Source of the DNA: Lachnospiraceae bacterium UBA3273
GTDB taxonomy: Bacteria > Bacillota > Clostridia > Lachnospirales > Lachnospiraceae
Assembly: GCA_002362385.1 (NCBI GenBank)
Contig: DEUB01000067.1
Span: 8,897-72,896, forward strand
Reading direction: 5' to 3'
DNA: 64,000 nucleotides
Under the pieces are notes generated by a model. The model saw only the letters and a list, made by a program, of their open reading frames with translations. It searched no databases and was not told where the DNA came from. Each line of letters opens with the position of its first letter. The stretch's first letter is position 1. The translations under genes and the position numbers were made by a program. Below are positions 53,203 to 61,900 of the stretch, piece by piece.

Positions 53203-55224
53203 ATGAGAAAAAGAATTGTTTCCTGTTTCCTGGCGGCGTTATTGCTGGGAACAACCGTTACCACGCCGGTCATGGCGGCGACGCAGCCGACCAACGATGA
53301 AGAAATGGTTGCGGCTAACAGAGAAGACGTGCAGTTAGGGGAGCCTTATGTAGATGAAGCCCTGAATACGGTGCCGGCAGCAGAGGATCCCGTAGAGGAA
53401 TCGATGGAAGAGTCCGACGGCGTTTCGGAAAACAGCCTTTCGGAAAACGATATAACCATGGAAGAAGAGATCATCTATTCCTACAGCGGGGACAAAACCC
53501 TTGCCAAGCCCAGTAAATTTACAATAGCCAGCCAGTACAGGAATCTGTACAGCTACGGACTGAATTATTCTTTCTATCAGACAACGCCTTCTGTTACAAG
53601 GCCTTATGCCGCAGGAACGTTGTCAACGATCCACTTACAGAAGGCGATGGAAAGCGTCAATATGATGCGTATGATCGCAGGACTTCCTTCTGTGAATTAT
53701 AATCCCACCTATACGTCTCAGGCCCAGCAGGGGGCGGTAATTCTGGCGGCAAACAATTCTTTGGACAACTATCCTTCCCAGCCCTCCGGCATGGATAACA
53801 ATTTTTATGTGTCGGGAAGGACGGCCACCCAGAAGAGCAATATTGCCAGTGGTTCTTTCCAGAACTGGAGAAGTCTCGCATGGTTTACCCAGAACTTTAT
53901 GGAAGATAAGGCGCCGGGAAACCTTGCCAATGTGGGACACAGGAGATGGATATTAAATCCCAGGATGGGTTCCACGGGCTTTGGATATGCCACGAATAAA
54001 AGCAACATGGCTTATGCCGTTATGTATGTAGACGATAGAGGAGTCCTGCCGCCGGACTATGATTTCATCTCATGGCCCTCATCAGGAAACTTCCCCCAGG
54101 AATTCTGCCAGGGAGATACGCCCTGGTCGGTTACCTTAAATCCGGACAAGTTTGACGTCAGCAGCATGACTCTAAATAATGTAAAGGTTTCCGTGGCTTT
54201 ACCGGATGGCAGAGTTCAGAAATTTACGGCAGCGGATAACGCAACAGACCGTTTTGATATTACAAAGCCTTATTTTAATATTAATTTTGAAGGAGCAGGA
54301 GAAAGCAATGCCATTATCTTTAAGCCCGGCACCGCAACCTGCGGAGCAGGAAACCTTTCCGGCATTTATAATGTGACCATTACCGGTATAAAGGATAAAA
54401 AGGGACGATCGGCCACTATTTCCTATAATGTGGAATTCTTTAATGCGGCTGGGTATCTGGGAGGAACCGATGACCAGGCTACAAGCGATACTCAGGTTAC
54501 CTCTTTTGTAACCAGATTATACACCCTCTGTTTTGGAAGGCAGCCTGATGAAAGCGGCATGCTTGATTGGAAGAACTCTTTGGTAACGAGAAAAAGAAGC
54601 GGTGCTGCCGTGGCTTACGGATTTTTCTTCAGCCCCGAATTAAAGAACCGCAATTTAAGCGACAGGGAATTTGTGGATCTGTGTTACAAAGTCATGCTGG
54701 ACCGTAATGCGGATCCGAACGGAAGCGCTTACTGGCTTGACTGCATGAAGAACGGCGTTACAAGAGAAGGTATCTTTAAGGGATTTGCAGAATCCAAGGA
54801 ATTTAACGATCTGTGTAACTCCTACGGGATCACAAGGGGAGAAGTAAAGGTAACACAGGGAAGGGACCGTAATCCCGGTCTGACAGCATTTATTACGCGT
54901 ATGTATACAAAGGCATTGGGAAGAGGATACGACATAGGCGGTTTAAATGACTGGTGTAACCGTATCCTGGACAAAAAATGGAGCGTTACGGATGCAGCCA
55001 CTACGGGCTTTTTCCATTCCCGGGAATTTTTGAATAAAAACCTAAGCAATGCAGAGTATATTATGGTGCTTTATAGGACGTTCTTAGGCAGGGAATACGA
55101 TATACAGGGATTCTATGACTGGCTTAATAAACTGGATTCCGGCAAAATGACAAGGGATCAGGTTTTGCAGGGATTTTCAAATTCGCCGGAATTCCGTAAT
55201 ATAATGAAAGAATATGGTTTGTAA
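53203..55224 (+). CDS. Secreted CAP-domain protein with DUF4214-like array, paralog 2
   Basis: 673 residues from ATG 53203 (GGAGG upstream); the frame opens at 53152 inside the previous gene. Signal peptide ends near VMAA (26). VSENS (74-78) and LSEND (79-83) are followed by EEEIIYSYSG, also found in paralog 1. CAP domain: VNMMRMIAGLPSV, ANNSLDNYPS, VGHRRWILNP. The cavity histidine of paralog 1 (SLTH) is replaced by asparagine (SLDN), so the two may differ in activity. Residues about 432-673 are the four-repeat tail. Only 3 bases separate it from the ABC exporter gene. Confidence 0.83.
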   Translation: MRKRIVSCFLAALLLGTTVTTPVMAATQPTNDEEMVAANREDVQLGEPYVDEALNTVPAAEDPVEESMEESDGVSENSLSENDITMEEEIIYSYSGDKTLAKPSKFTIASQYRNLYSYGLNYSFYQTTPSVTRPYAAGTLSTIHLQKAMESVNMMRMIAGLPSVNYNPTYTSQAQQGAVILAANNSLDNYPSQPSGMDNNFYVSGRTATQKSNIASGSFQNWRSLAWFTQNFMEDKAPGNLANVGHRRWILNPRMGSTGFGYATNKSNMAYAVMYVDDRGVLPPDYDFISWPSSGNFPQEFCQGDTPWSVTLNPDKFDVSSMTLNNVKVSVALPDGRVQKFTAADNATDRFDITKPYFNINFEGAGESNAIIFKPGTATCGAGNLSGIYNVTITGIKDKKGRSATISYNVEFFNAAGYLGGTDDQATSDTQVTSFVTRLYTLCFGRQPDESGMLDWKNSLVTRKRSGAAVAYGFFFSPELKNRNLSDREFVDLCYKVMLDRNADPNGSAYWLDCMKNGVTREGIFKGFAESKEFNDLCNSYGITRGEVKVTQGRDRNPGLTAFITRMYTKALGRGYDIGGLNDWCNRILDKKWSVTDAATTGFFHSREFLNKNLSNAEYIMVLYRTFLGREYDIQGFYDWLNKLDSGKMTRDQVLQGFSNSPEFRNIMKEYGL

Positions 55225-55227
55225 AAT

Positions 55228-56004
55228 ATGAAATTGTTGAAAGAAATCTGGGATTATCGTACAATGATCTCCAGTCTGGTAAAAAGAGATTTGAGAGGCC
55301 GCTATAAAGGATCCGTACTCGGATTTTTATGGACCTTTTTAAACCCCCTTTTGCAGCTTATCGTATATACCTTTGTATTTTCGGTCATTATGCGGGCAGG
55401 AATTGAAGATTATTATCTGTTTCTGTTTGTGGCGCTGGTTCCGTGGACCTTTTTCAGCACTTCCGTAGGAGGCGGCGCCGGCTGTATTATCAGCCAGCAG
55501 AGTCTGGTAAATAAAATATATTTCCCGAGAGAGGTACTCCCTATTTCTTATGTTTTAAGCCAGCTGATCAATATGCTTCTGTCTTTTATTGTTGTGGCGG
55601 CGGTTTTGCTGGTATCGGGAAAAGGTATAAACCTTGCCGTATGGTGGTATCTTCCCATCATTATATTACAGGAAACGCTGTTAGCCTTCGGACTGACTCT
55701 TTTGGTGGCCGGTATAACGGTCTATTTCAGGGATCTGCAGTTTTTGATGAATATTATTTTAATGGCATGGCAGTTTTTGAGTCCGGTCATGTACTCTGTG
55801 GATATGGTGCCTGAAGAGTTTCGGGGGATATTTAACTTAAACCCCATGACTCCCATAATCGTGGCTTATAGGGATGTTCTATATTATAAACAGGCGCCCC
55901 ATTTGAGTACCTTTATATTGGGTACTGTTATGGGCCTTGCCGTGCTTATTATCGGCTGGGTTTCATTTGGCAGGCTGAAAAAACATTTTGCGGAGGTTCT
56001 GTGA
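55228..56004 (+). CDS. ABC-2 polysaccharide exporter permease (Wzm/TagG type)
   Basis: 258 residues with six membrane segments and the family opening SLVKRDLRGRYKGSVLGFLW. It forms the membrane channel that exports a complete lipid-linked glycan. The start is 3 bases after the second CAP gene, so export of the glycan and synthesis of the DUF4214-tailed proteins are co-transcribed. It overlaps the ATP-binding gene by one base. Confidence 0.92.
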   Translation: MKLLKEIWDYRTMISSLVKRDLRGRYKGSVLGFLWTFLNPLLQLIVYTFVFSVIMRAGIEDYYLFLFVALVPWTFFSTSVGGGAGCIISQQSLVNKIYFPREVLPISYVLSQLINMLLSFIVVAAVLLVSGKGINLAVWWYLPIIILQETLLAFGLTLLVAGITVYFRDLQFLMNIILMAWQFLSPVMYSVDMVPEEFRGIFNLNPMTPIIVAYRDVLYYKQAPHLSTFILGTVMGLAVLIIGWVSFGRLKKHFAEVL

Positions 56005-57308
56005 TGAAGGAAGGAAACGCCATTGAAGTGAGGGATATAACAAAAACCTTTAAGGTATATTTGGACCGGAGCAATAATGTAAAGGATTTTATGATTCATA
56101 GAAACAGAAGACGTTATGAAAAACGGCAGGTACTTAAGGGAATCAGTTTTGAGGTTAAAAGGGGAGAAGCGGTGGGCCTGATCGGCCATAACGGGTGTGG
56201 AAAGAGTACTACCTTAAAGCTTCTGACCAAGATCATGTATCCTGACAGCGGAAAAATCGAGATGAAAGGCCGGGTTTCCAGTCTGATCGAGCTTGGGGCA
56301 GGCTTTCACCCCGACATGAGCGGCAGGGAAAATATTTATATCAATGCATCCATTTTCGGACTTCCCAAAAAGGAAATAGATCAGAGAGTAGATGATATCA
56401 TTGCCTTTTCGGAATTGGAGGAGTATATAGATAATCCCGTAAGGACCTATTCGTCGGGTATGTATATGAGGCTGGCTTTTGCGGTGGCTATCAACGTGGA
56501 TGCCGATATTCTGCTGATAGATGAAATACTGGCGGTAGGAGACATTGCGTTTCAGGCAAAATGCTTTAATAAGTTAAAGGAAATTAAGGCGGAGGGTACG
56601 ACTATCGTTATTGTTTCCCATTCCCTGGGGCAAATCGAGCAGATATGTGAAAGAAGTATCTGGATTCATGACGGGAAGATCAGGGAAGAAGGACATCCCA
56701 GAGTCGTGGATCCCAAATATATGGCTTATATGAGTCAAAGAGGAATAGAGAAAGAAAAGAAAGCAGAAGATAAGAGAGAGAAGGAAAAAATAACGGGAGA
56801 AGGCGAAGGAAAAGAAACCCTGACAGACCAAGGCGGAAAAGAGGTATCGGAAAAGCAGGAGACGACAGGGGAAAAGGAGGATCCCAAACGTTTTGGAAGC
56901 AGGGAAGTCGTCATGGATAGGGTGTTGATTCTGGATTCAGACGGCAAAGAGAAGGAAAGCTTTCGTAATGATGAGCCGGTTTGTATCCGCATTCACTATA
57001 CAGCTTCCAGGAAAATAGAGGATGCAGTTCTTGGAGTCGCCATTTATCGAAGCGATCAATTATATATTTACGGAACGAATACCCTCATTGATTTTTCTGA
57101 AGCCGTTACCCTTGAAAATAAGGGAATTGTAGAGTTAAAGATAGATCATATGCCGTTAAATGCGGGAAGCTATTCGGTGGATCTGGCGATTCATCGTCCC
57201 GACGGGTTTAATTATGATTTCTGGCAGGAATGCTGTACCATAGATATTATGAACGAAAAAAGTGAAGTAGGCGTTATCAGCCTGCCCCATACCTGGAATA
57301 TAAAATAG
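56004..57308 (+). CDS. ABC polysaccharide exporter ATPase with C-terminal glycan-binding domain (Wzt type)
   Basis: 434 residues from ATG 56004 (GGAGG upstream; a GTG directly before it is unlikely). The nucleotide-binding domain has Walker A GHNGCGKSTT, signature YSSGMYMRLA (usual for TagH/Wzt), Walker B ILLIDEILAVGD and the switch histidine in VSHSL. A very charged linker (about 245-300) joins to a C-terminal domain of about 135 residues with the Wzt_C pattern (DSDGKEKESFRNDEPVCIRI, LNAGSYSVDLAIHRPDG). In E. coli O8/O9a that domain recognises the capped end of the chain, so this exporter likely needs a terminal modification. Confidence 0.92.
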   Translation: MKEGNAIEVRDITKTFKVYLDRSNNVKDFMIHRNRRRYEKRQVLKGISFEVKRGEAVGLIGHNGCGKSTTLKLLTKIMYPDSGKIEMKGRVSSLIELGAGFHPDMSGRENIYINASIFGLPKKEIDQRVDDIIAFSELEEYIDNPVRTYSSGMYMRLAFAVAINVDADILLIDEILAVGDIAFQAKCFNKLKEIKAEGTTIVIVSHSLGQIEQICERSIWIHDGKIREEGHPRVVDPKYMAYMSQRGIEKEKKAEDKREKEKITGEGEGKETLTDQGGKEVSEKQETTGEKEDPKRFGSREVVMDRVLILDSDGKEKESFRNDEPVCIRIHYTASRKIEDAVLGVAIYRSDQLYIYGTNTLIDFSEAVTLENKGIVELKIDHMPLNAGSYSVDLAIHRPDGFNYDFWQECCTIDIMNEKSEVGVISLPHTWNIK

Positions 57309-57320
57309 GAAAGGCGGACT

Positions 57321-58499
57321 ATGGAACGAATTAAAAAAATACCGGTAATAGGGTATATATGCAGTGTTATAGCGGCGCTTGTCAAGCTGCCCAAATACTT
57401 GAACCTGCTGCATAAGACGGTGGTAAATGTAGAAAGTTTTGAGCAGGATATTCTGGATTTAAAACAGTGGAATCATGACAGGATGCAGGAAATTGCCAGA
57501 CTGCAGCAGTGGAATGACGACAGGATGCAGGAAATTGCCAGACTGCAGCAGTGGAATGACGACAGGATGCAGGAAATTGTAGCGTTACAGCAGTGGAATG
57601 GCGACAGAATGCAGGAAATTGCAGCGTTACAGCAGTGGAATGAAGAGCGGATACAGGAAATAAAAAGATTACAGGAGCTGCAGGTCGATACCGCATATAT
57701 TAAAAAACTGAATTATTTATGCAGCAGCCATCCCACGGTCTGGGGAGACGAGGAGAGGCTGCATATTTCGGAATTGGCGGTGGTGGATGTATGTTTTTTC
57801 AATACCAATTCCGGGGGTATTACCGTTGGAGACTATACGTTTGCGGGATCCGGTGTAAGCATTCTGGCGGGAAGCCATGACGAAAGGCTTACAGGTCTTT
57901 TGCGGCGGGATGCAGAACTGAAAGAGGGGTGCGATATCCTGATCGGCAGCGGGGTATGGCTTGCTTCCGGCAGTATTATTTTAGGACCTGCGATTATTGA
58001 AGATCATGCCGTGATCGCAGCAGGAGCGGTGGTGGCTCCGGGTACCCATGTCCCGGCCGGTGCGATTTACGGAGGAGTTCCCGCAAAAGAGATCGGAAGG
58101 ATAGATTTATCGGAAAAAGAGGGTACGGCGTCCCCGGCATTCCAACAGGCATTGCAGAGGGAAAAAGGAGTGCTGTTTAAAAGGGGATGGACGCAGAAAG
58201 AAGTAAGGCGCTATGACGGCATAGCATATATGGGGCATATGCTGCTCAAAAATAATGCGGAAATTCTGGTGCAGAAAAAGAAGACAGAATTTTTCTGTTT
58301 TCTTGAGGGTAGTGAGGAGCGCACACTGATCATAGAAGGAGAACATTACACGAAACGTCAATATCTGCTTACAAAGAATGAAAACGAGATTTTTATAGAA
58401 TTGGAAGACAGTTGGAACGGCAGGGATGTTTGCAGCATCCGATTTTTTATATCAGAGGAGGAGACAAAATTATTTGTTTCACATATGGCTCCTGCTTGA
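57321..58499 (+). CDS. Coiled-coil O-acetyltransferase-like protein with internal repeats
   Basis: 392 residues. A hydrophobic/amphipathic N-terminus (IPVIGYICSVIAALVKLPKYL) may bind the membrane. Residues 49-118 are five copies of a 14-residue unit (QWNDDRMQEIARLQ type), two heptads each, predicted to form a coiled coil. About 145-265 is a left-handed beta-helix hexapeptide-repeat domain of the acetyltransferase family (ITVGDYTFAGSGVSILAGSH, GVWLASGSIILGPAIIEDHA, GVPAKEIG). The last 110 residues are beta-rich and unrecognised. Its place after Wzm/Wzt suggests a chain-capping role. Confidence 0.75.
   Translation: MERIKKIPVIGYICSVIAALVKLPKYLNLLHKTVVNVESFEQDILDLKQWNHDRMQEIARLQQWNDDRMQEIARLQQWNDDRMQEIVALQQWNGDRMQEIAALQQWNEERIQEIKRLQELQVDTAYIKKLNYLCSSHPTVWGDEERLHISELAVVDVCFFNTNSGGITVGDYTFAGSGVSILAGSHDERLTGLLRRDAELKEGCDILIGSGVWLASGSIILGPAIIEDHAVIAAGAVVAPGTHVPAGAIYGGVPAKEIGRIDLSEKEGTASPAFQQALQREKGVLFKRGWTQKEVRRYDGIAYMGHMLLKNNAEILVQKKKTEFFCFLEGSEERTLIIEGEHYTKRQYLLTKNENEIFIELEDSWNGRDVCSIRFFISEEETKLFVSHMAPA
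57465..57674 (+). repeat. Five tandem 42-bp repeats inside the acetyltransferase gene
   Basis: Units begin at 57465, 57507, 57549, 57591 and 57633, each starting CAGTGGAAT. The first three are almost identical and the last two more diverged. The unit is in frame (14 codons), so gain or loss of copies changes coil length without breaking the gene. Confidence 0.92.
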
Positions 58500-58564
58500 T
58501 TGCGTGATAAGATACCACATAAAGAAAAGACAAAAATAATGAAAGTTTATTTAGGAGGAAAGCG

Positions 58565-58969
58565 ATGATAGAAATAGATCCGGGAATTATAGATTCTGAC
58601 GAACTGATGAGAAGGGTAAAAACCAGCGCTATGAAAAAACAGATTCCGGAGAAGTTTTTTGGACTTGGATCGGAGGATGCCTGCGATTATTCGGAGCAGA
58701 TCCTTGCCAATATTACCGGATGTCTTGAGAAGCTTAAAACCTCTTATGCCATTGTGGAAAGACCTATTGTCTCAAACCGTCCGGTCATCGGAGGGCTGAT
58801 TGTTTTTATCAAGAAGATTTATCGCAAAATGACAAGGTGGATTTTTTCATCCTATTACCAGCAGCAGACCCAGATCAACGAGACCATTATGCAGACCTTG
58901 TCCGGAATGCTTGAACTGCAGGAATATATGGTAACCACATATCAGAAGGAAAGCGGGGAAAAGAAGTAA
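58565..58969 (+). CDS. Small helical protein preceding a GT gene, copy 3
   Basis: 134 residues, start behind TTAGGAGG. The N-terminus (IDSDELMRRVKTSAMKKQ) is shorter than in the other copies. The basic amphipathic helix is present (PVIGGLIVFIKKIYRKMTRW), followed by a helix with YYQQQTQINETIMQTL. Like the copies at 38127 and 42092 it is directly upstream of a GDAVGND-related glycosyltransferase, with stop and start overlapping as TAATG. No enzymatic motif. Likely a membrane-attached partner of the large enzyme that follows. Confidence 0.68.
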   Translation: MIEIDPGIIDSDELMRRVKTSAMKKQIPEKFFGLGSEDACDYSEQILANITGCLEKLKTSYAIVERPIVSNRPVIGGLIVFIKKIYRKMTRWIFSSYYQQQTQINETIMQTLSGMLELQEYMVTTYQKESGEKK

Positions 58970-61900
58970 TGCAGATTAATCAATTTCATTCGGGAACAAC
59001 GGTAGGCGATGCCATAACAAATATGATGCTTGCGTTACGGGAACTGCTTATCAGCAAAGGGTATGAGTCCGAAATCTATGCAGAATACATAGATGAAAGG
59101 CTATCAGACCGGATAAGGCCTATTCAGGAATATAAAGGGAGCAGGGAGAATCTTCTGTTTATCCATCATTCCATGGGCATGAACTGTTTTGATAAGATCG
59201 TTGGACTTCCTGATAAAAAAGCGCTGATCTATCATAATATAACGCCCGAGCATTTTTTTGAAGATGAAGGGACAAAAAAGGCTATCAGGAAGGGGCTGTG
59301 GCAGGCTAAGGAATACCGGAAGTATGTGGATTACAGCATTGCTGATTCCAATTACAACAGGAAAGAGCTTTTGGGTATGGGATATGAAGACGTGGACGTT
59401 ATGCCCATACAGATTGCTTTAGACCGTTTTGACCATGTTACTTCAAAGGCTTCTGTCCTGGAAGGCCATGAAAAATATAAAAACATTATTTTTGTGGGCA
59501 GGGTGGTGCCCAATAAGTGCCAGTCGGATATCATCAGGGCTTTTACCGTTTATAATGTATATTATAATACGAACAGCAGGCTTTTTATTGTGGGCGATGA
59601 CGGCATGGATTCCTATGTAAAGGAATTAAAAGATATCTGCAGGGATTACGGAATAGAAGATAAAGTCTTTTTTACCGGCAAGGTAAGCGAAGAAGAGCTG
59701 AAGGCTTATTATGAGATGGCGGATCTGTTTTTGTGCATGAGCGAGCATGAAGGATTCGGAGTGCCCTTGCTTGAGGCTATGAGAATGGGCGTGCCGGTCA
59801 TAGGATACCGTTCTTCCGCCGTGCCGGAAACCATGAACGGGGCTGGCGTTTTAGTTAATGAAAAGAACTATGCCTATATAGGGGCGCTGTGTAACGAGCT
59901 GTTGACGGACCTTGGTCTGTATCAAAAAATCGTGGAACGGCAGAAGGTACGGATCAGGCGGCTGGAAGAGATGAATACGGAAAAGATTTTTTCTAAGATC
60001 CTCGATAATATTTTTACAGGGAAGAGAAAAAGAAACATACAGCTACAGGGGCCTTTTGAATCGTCCTACAGTCTGGCCATCGTTAACCGCAGGCTGATGG
60101 AGGCCATAGACGATATTGACAAGGACGATAATATATCTATTTACTGTACGGAGGGACCGGGAGACTATCTTCCCAAAGAGGAGGATCTTTCGGATAAGCC
60201 TCATGCCCGCAAGCTTTGGGAAAATTCAAAGGAGGTTACGTATCCCGATATTACCATAAGGAATATGTATCCCCCGAGGGTGTCGGATGTGACGGGCGGC
60301 CTTAATTTTCAGTCATTCGGCTGGGAAGAAAGCTCCATTCCGGATAATTATATCCAGAATTTTAACAAGTATTTGAGTGGGATTGGGACAACGACGGATT
60401 ATGTTACCGATATATTGATAGAAAACGGCATAAAAATACCCGTCAAAACAATGGGAAATGGGGTGCAGCTGGTTCCCGGCTATGAGCAGTTAGACCCCTA
60501 TCCGTTGAAGACAGGGAAGGGAACGAAATTTCTGCATATCAGCTCTGCTTTTCCGAGAAAGGGTGTTGATGTGCTTCTAGAAGGATATTTTGACGCATTT
60601 ACAAAGGATGACGATGTGTGTCTTGTATTAAAGACCTTTTCCAATCCTCATAACAATGTGGAAGAGATTCTGAAGGATTTAAGAAGCCGTTATCCGGAGG
60701 CGCCGGAGGTTGAATGGATAAACTGTGATCTGCCGGATAAAGACTTAAACAGATTGTATAAAGCGGTGGACTGCTATGTGCAGACGGCGAGGGGAGAGGG
60801 CTTTGGCCTTCCGGTTGCGGAAGCCATGCTGGCAAAGCTTCCGGTCATCGTCAGTGCAAACAGCGGTATGGCTGATTTCTGCAATGAGGAAAACGCTTTA
60901 TTGGTAGGATTTGAACAGGTGCCTGCCAATACCCATGTTACAAAGAACGGCAAAGGCAAGATTTCCATGTGGTTTGAGCCAAAGAAAGAGGAGCTTATTT
61001 CCCAGCTTAGAAAATTTGCATTTGAGCGTGAAACGCTTTCCCTGGATGAAAAAATACAAAAAGCTTATGAACTGATCAGCACCAGGTTTACGTGGGAGGC
61101 TGTTGCCGGGCGCTGGCTGGATTTTATAGAAGAGGTCAAGGAAAAGCAGATAAGGCCAAGGGTTTCCATGGTTACCACCTGGAACAGTAAGTGCGGGGTT
61201 GCCGAATATACCAAAATGGAAGTAGAGGCGACAATGCAGAATGTAGAGTATCGGATATATCCTGACTATGCGTCACGTCTGTTATCCAGGGACGAGCCCT
61301 TTGTGGCAAAGAGGCTTTGGGGCAACGTCTTTGAAGGGGATATGAACGAGCTTGTAAGGCGCCTTTTAAGCGATTCGTCGGAGTTTGTCCATTTTCAGTT
61401 TAATTACGGATTTTATAAGGTGGACGAGCTGGGAGACGCCATTGAGCGATTAAGCGGGGAAAAGAAAATCGTAATAACCTTTCATAAAACAGAGGATGCC
61501 AAGGTTGGAAATGAGACAGCCAGCTTAAAGCCTGTGGCAGATAAGCTTAACCTGTGCGCGGCACTAATTGTCCATCAGGAGACGGACAAAAAATTGCTGT
61601 GCAGCTATGGCGTGAAGGAGGAAAAGATCCATGTCATCAATCACGGACAGATCGTCTATCCGGGAATAAGCGTCAAATTTGCAAAGAAACAGCAGGGAAT
61701 AGCCGACGGCCCCGTAATCGGCAGCTACGGCTTTCTCCTGGCCCATAAGGGGATCAAAGAGGTAATACAGGCGGTAGGGATTTTGAAGGAAGAATTCCCC
61801 CATATATTATATACGCCTGTCTGCGCCCTTTATGAAGGGAATACGTCTACGGGATACTATAGGGAGTGCGTGGCAGAGGTAGAGCGTCTTAATCTGCAGG

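Noticed and set aside
22822..55224. DNA-level repeats between the eight tailed genes as recent duplications or mobile elements
   Set aside because: Similarity is mainly at protein level and varies between copies; no long identical DNA blocks or flanking target duplications were noticed by eye.
57465..57674. Tandem repeats as a CRISPR array
   Set aside because: The units are contiguous without spacers and are in frame inside a coding sequence.
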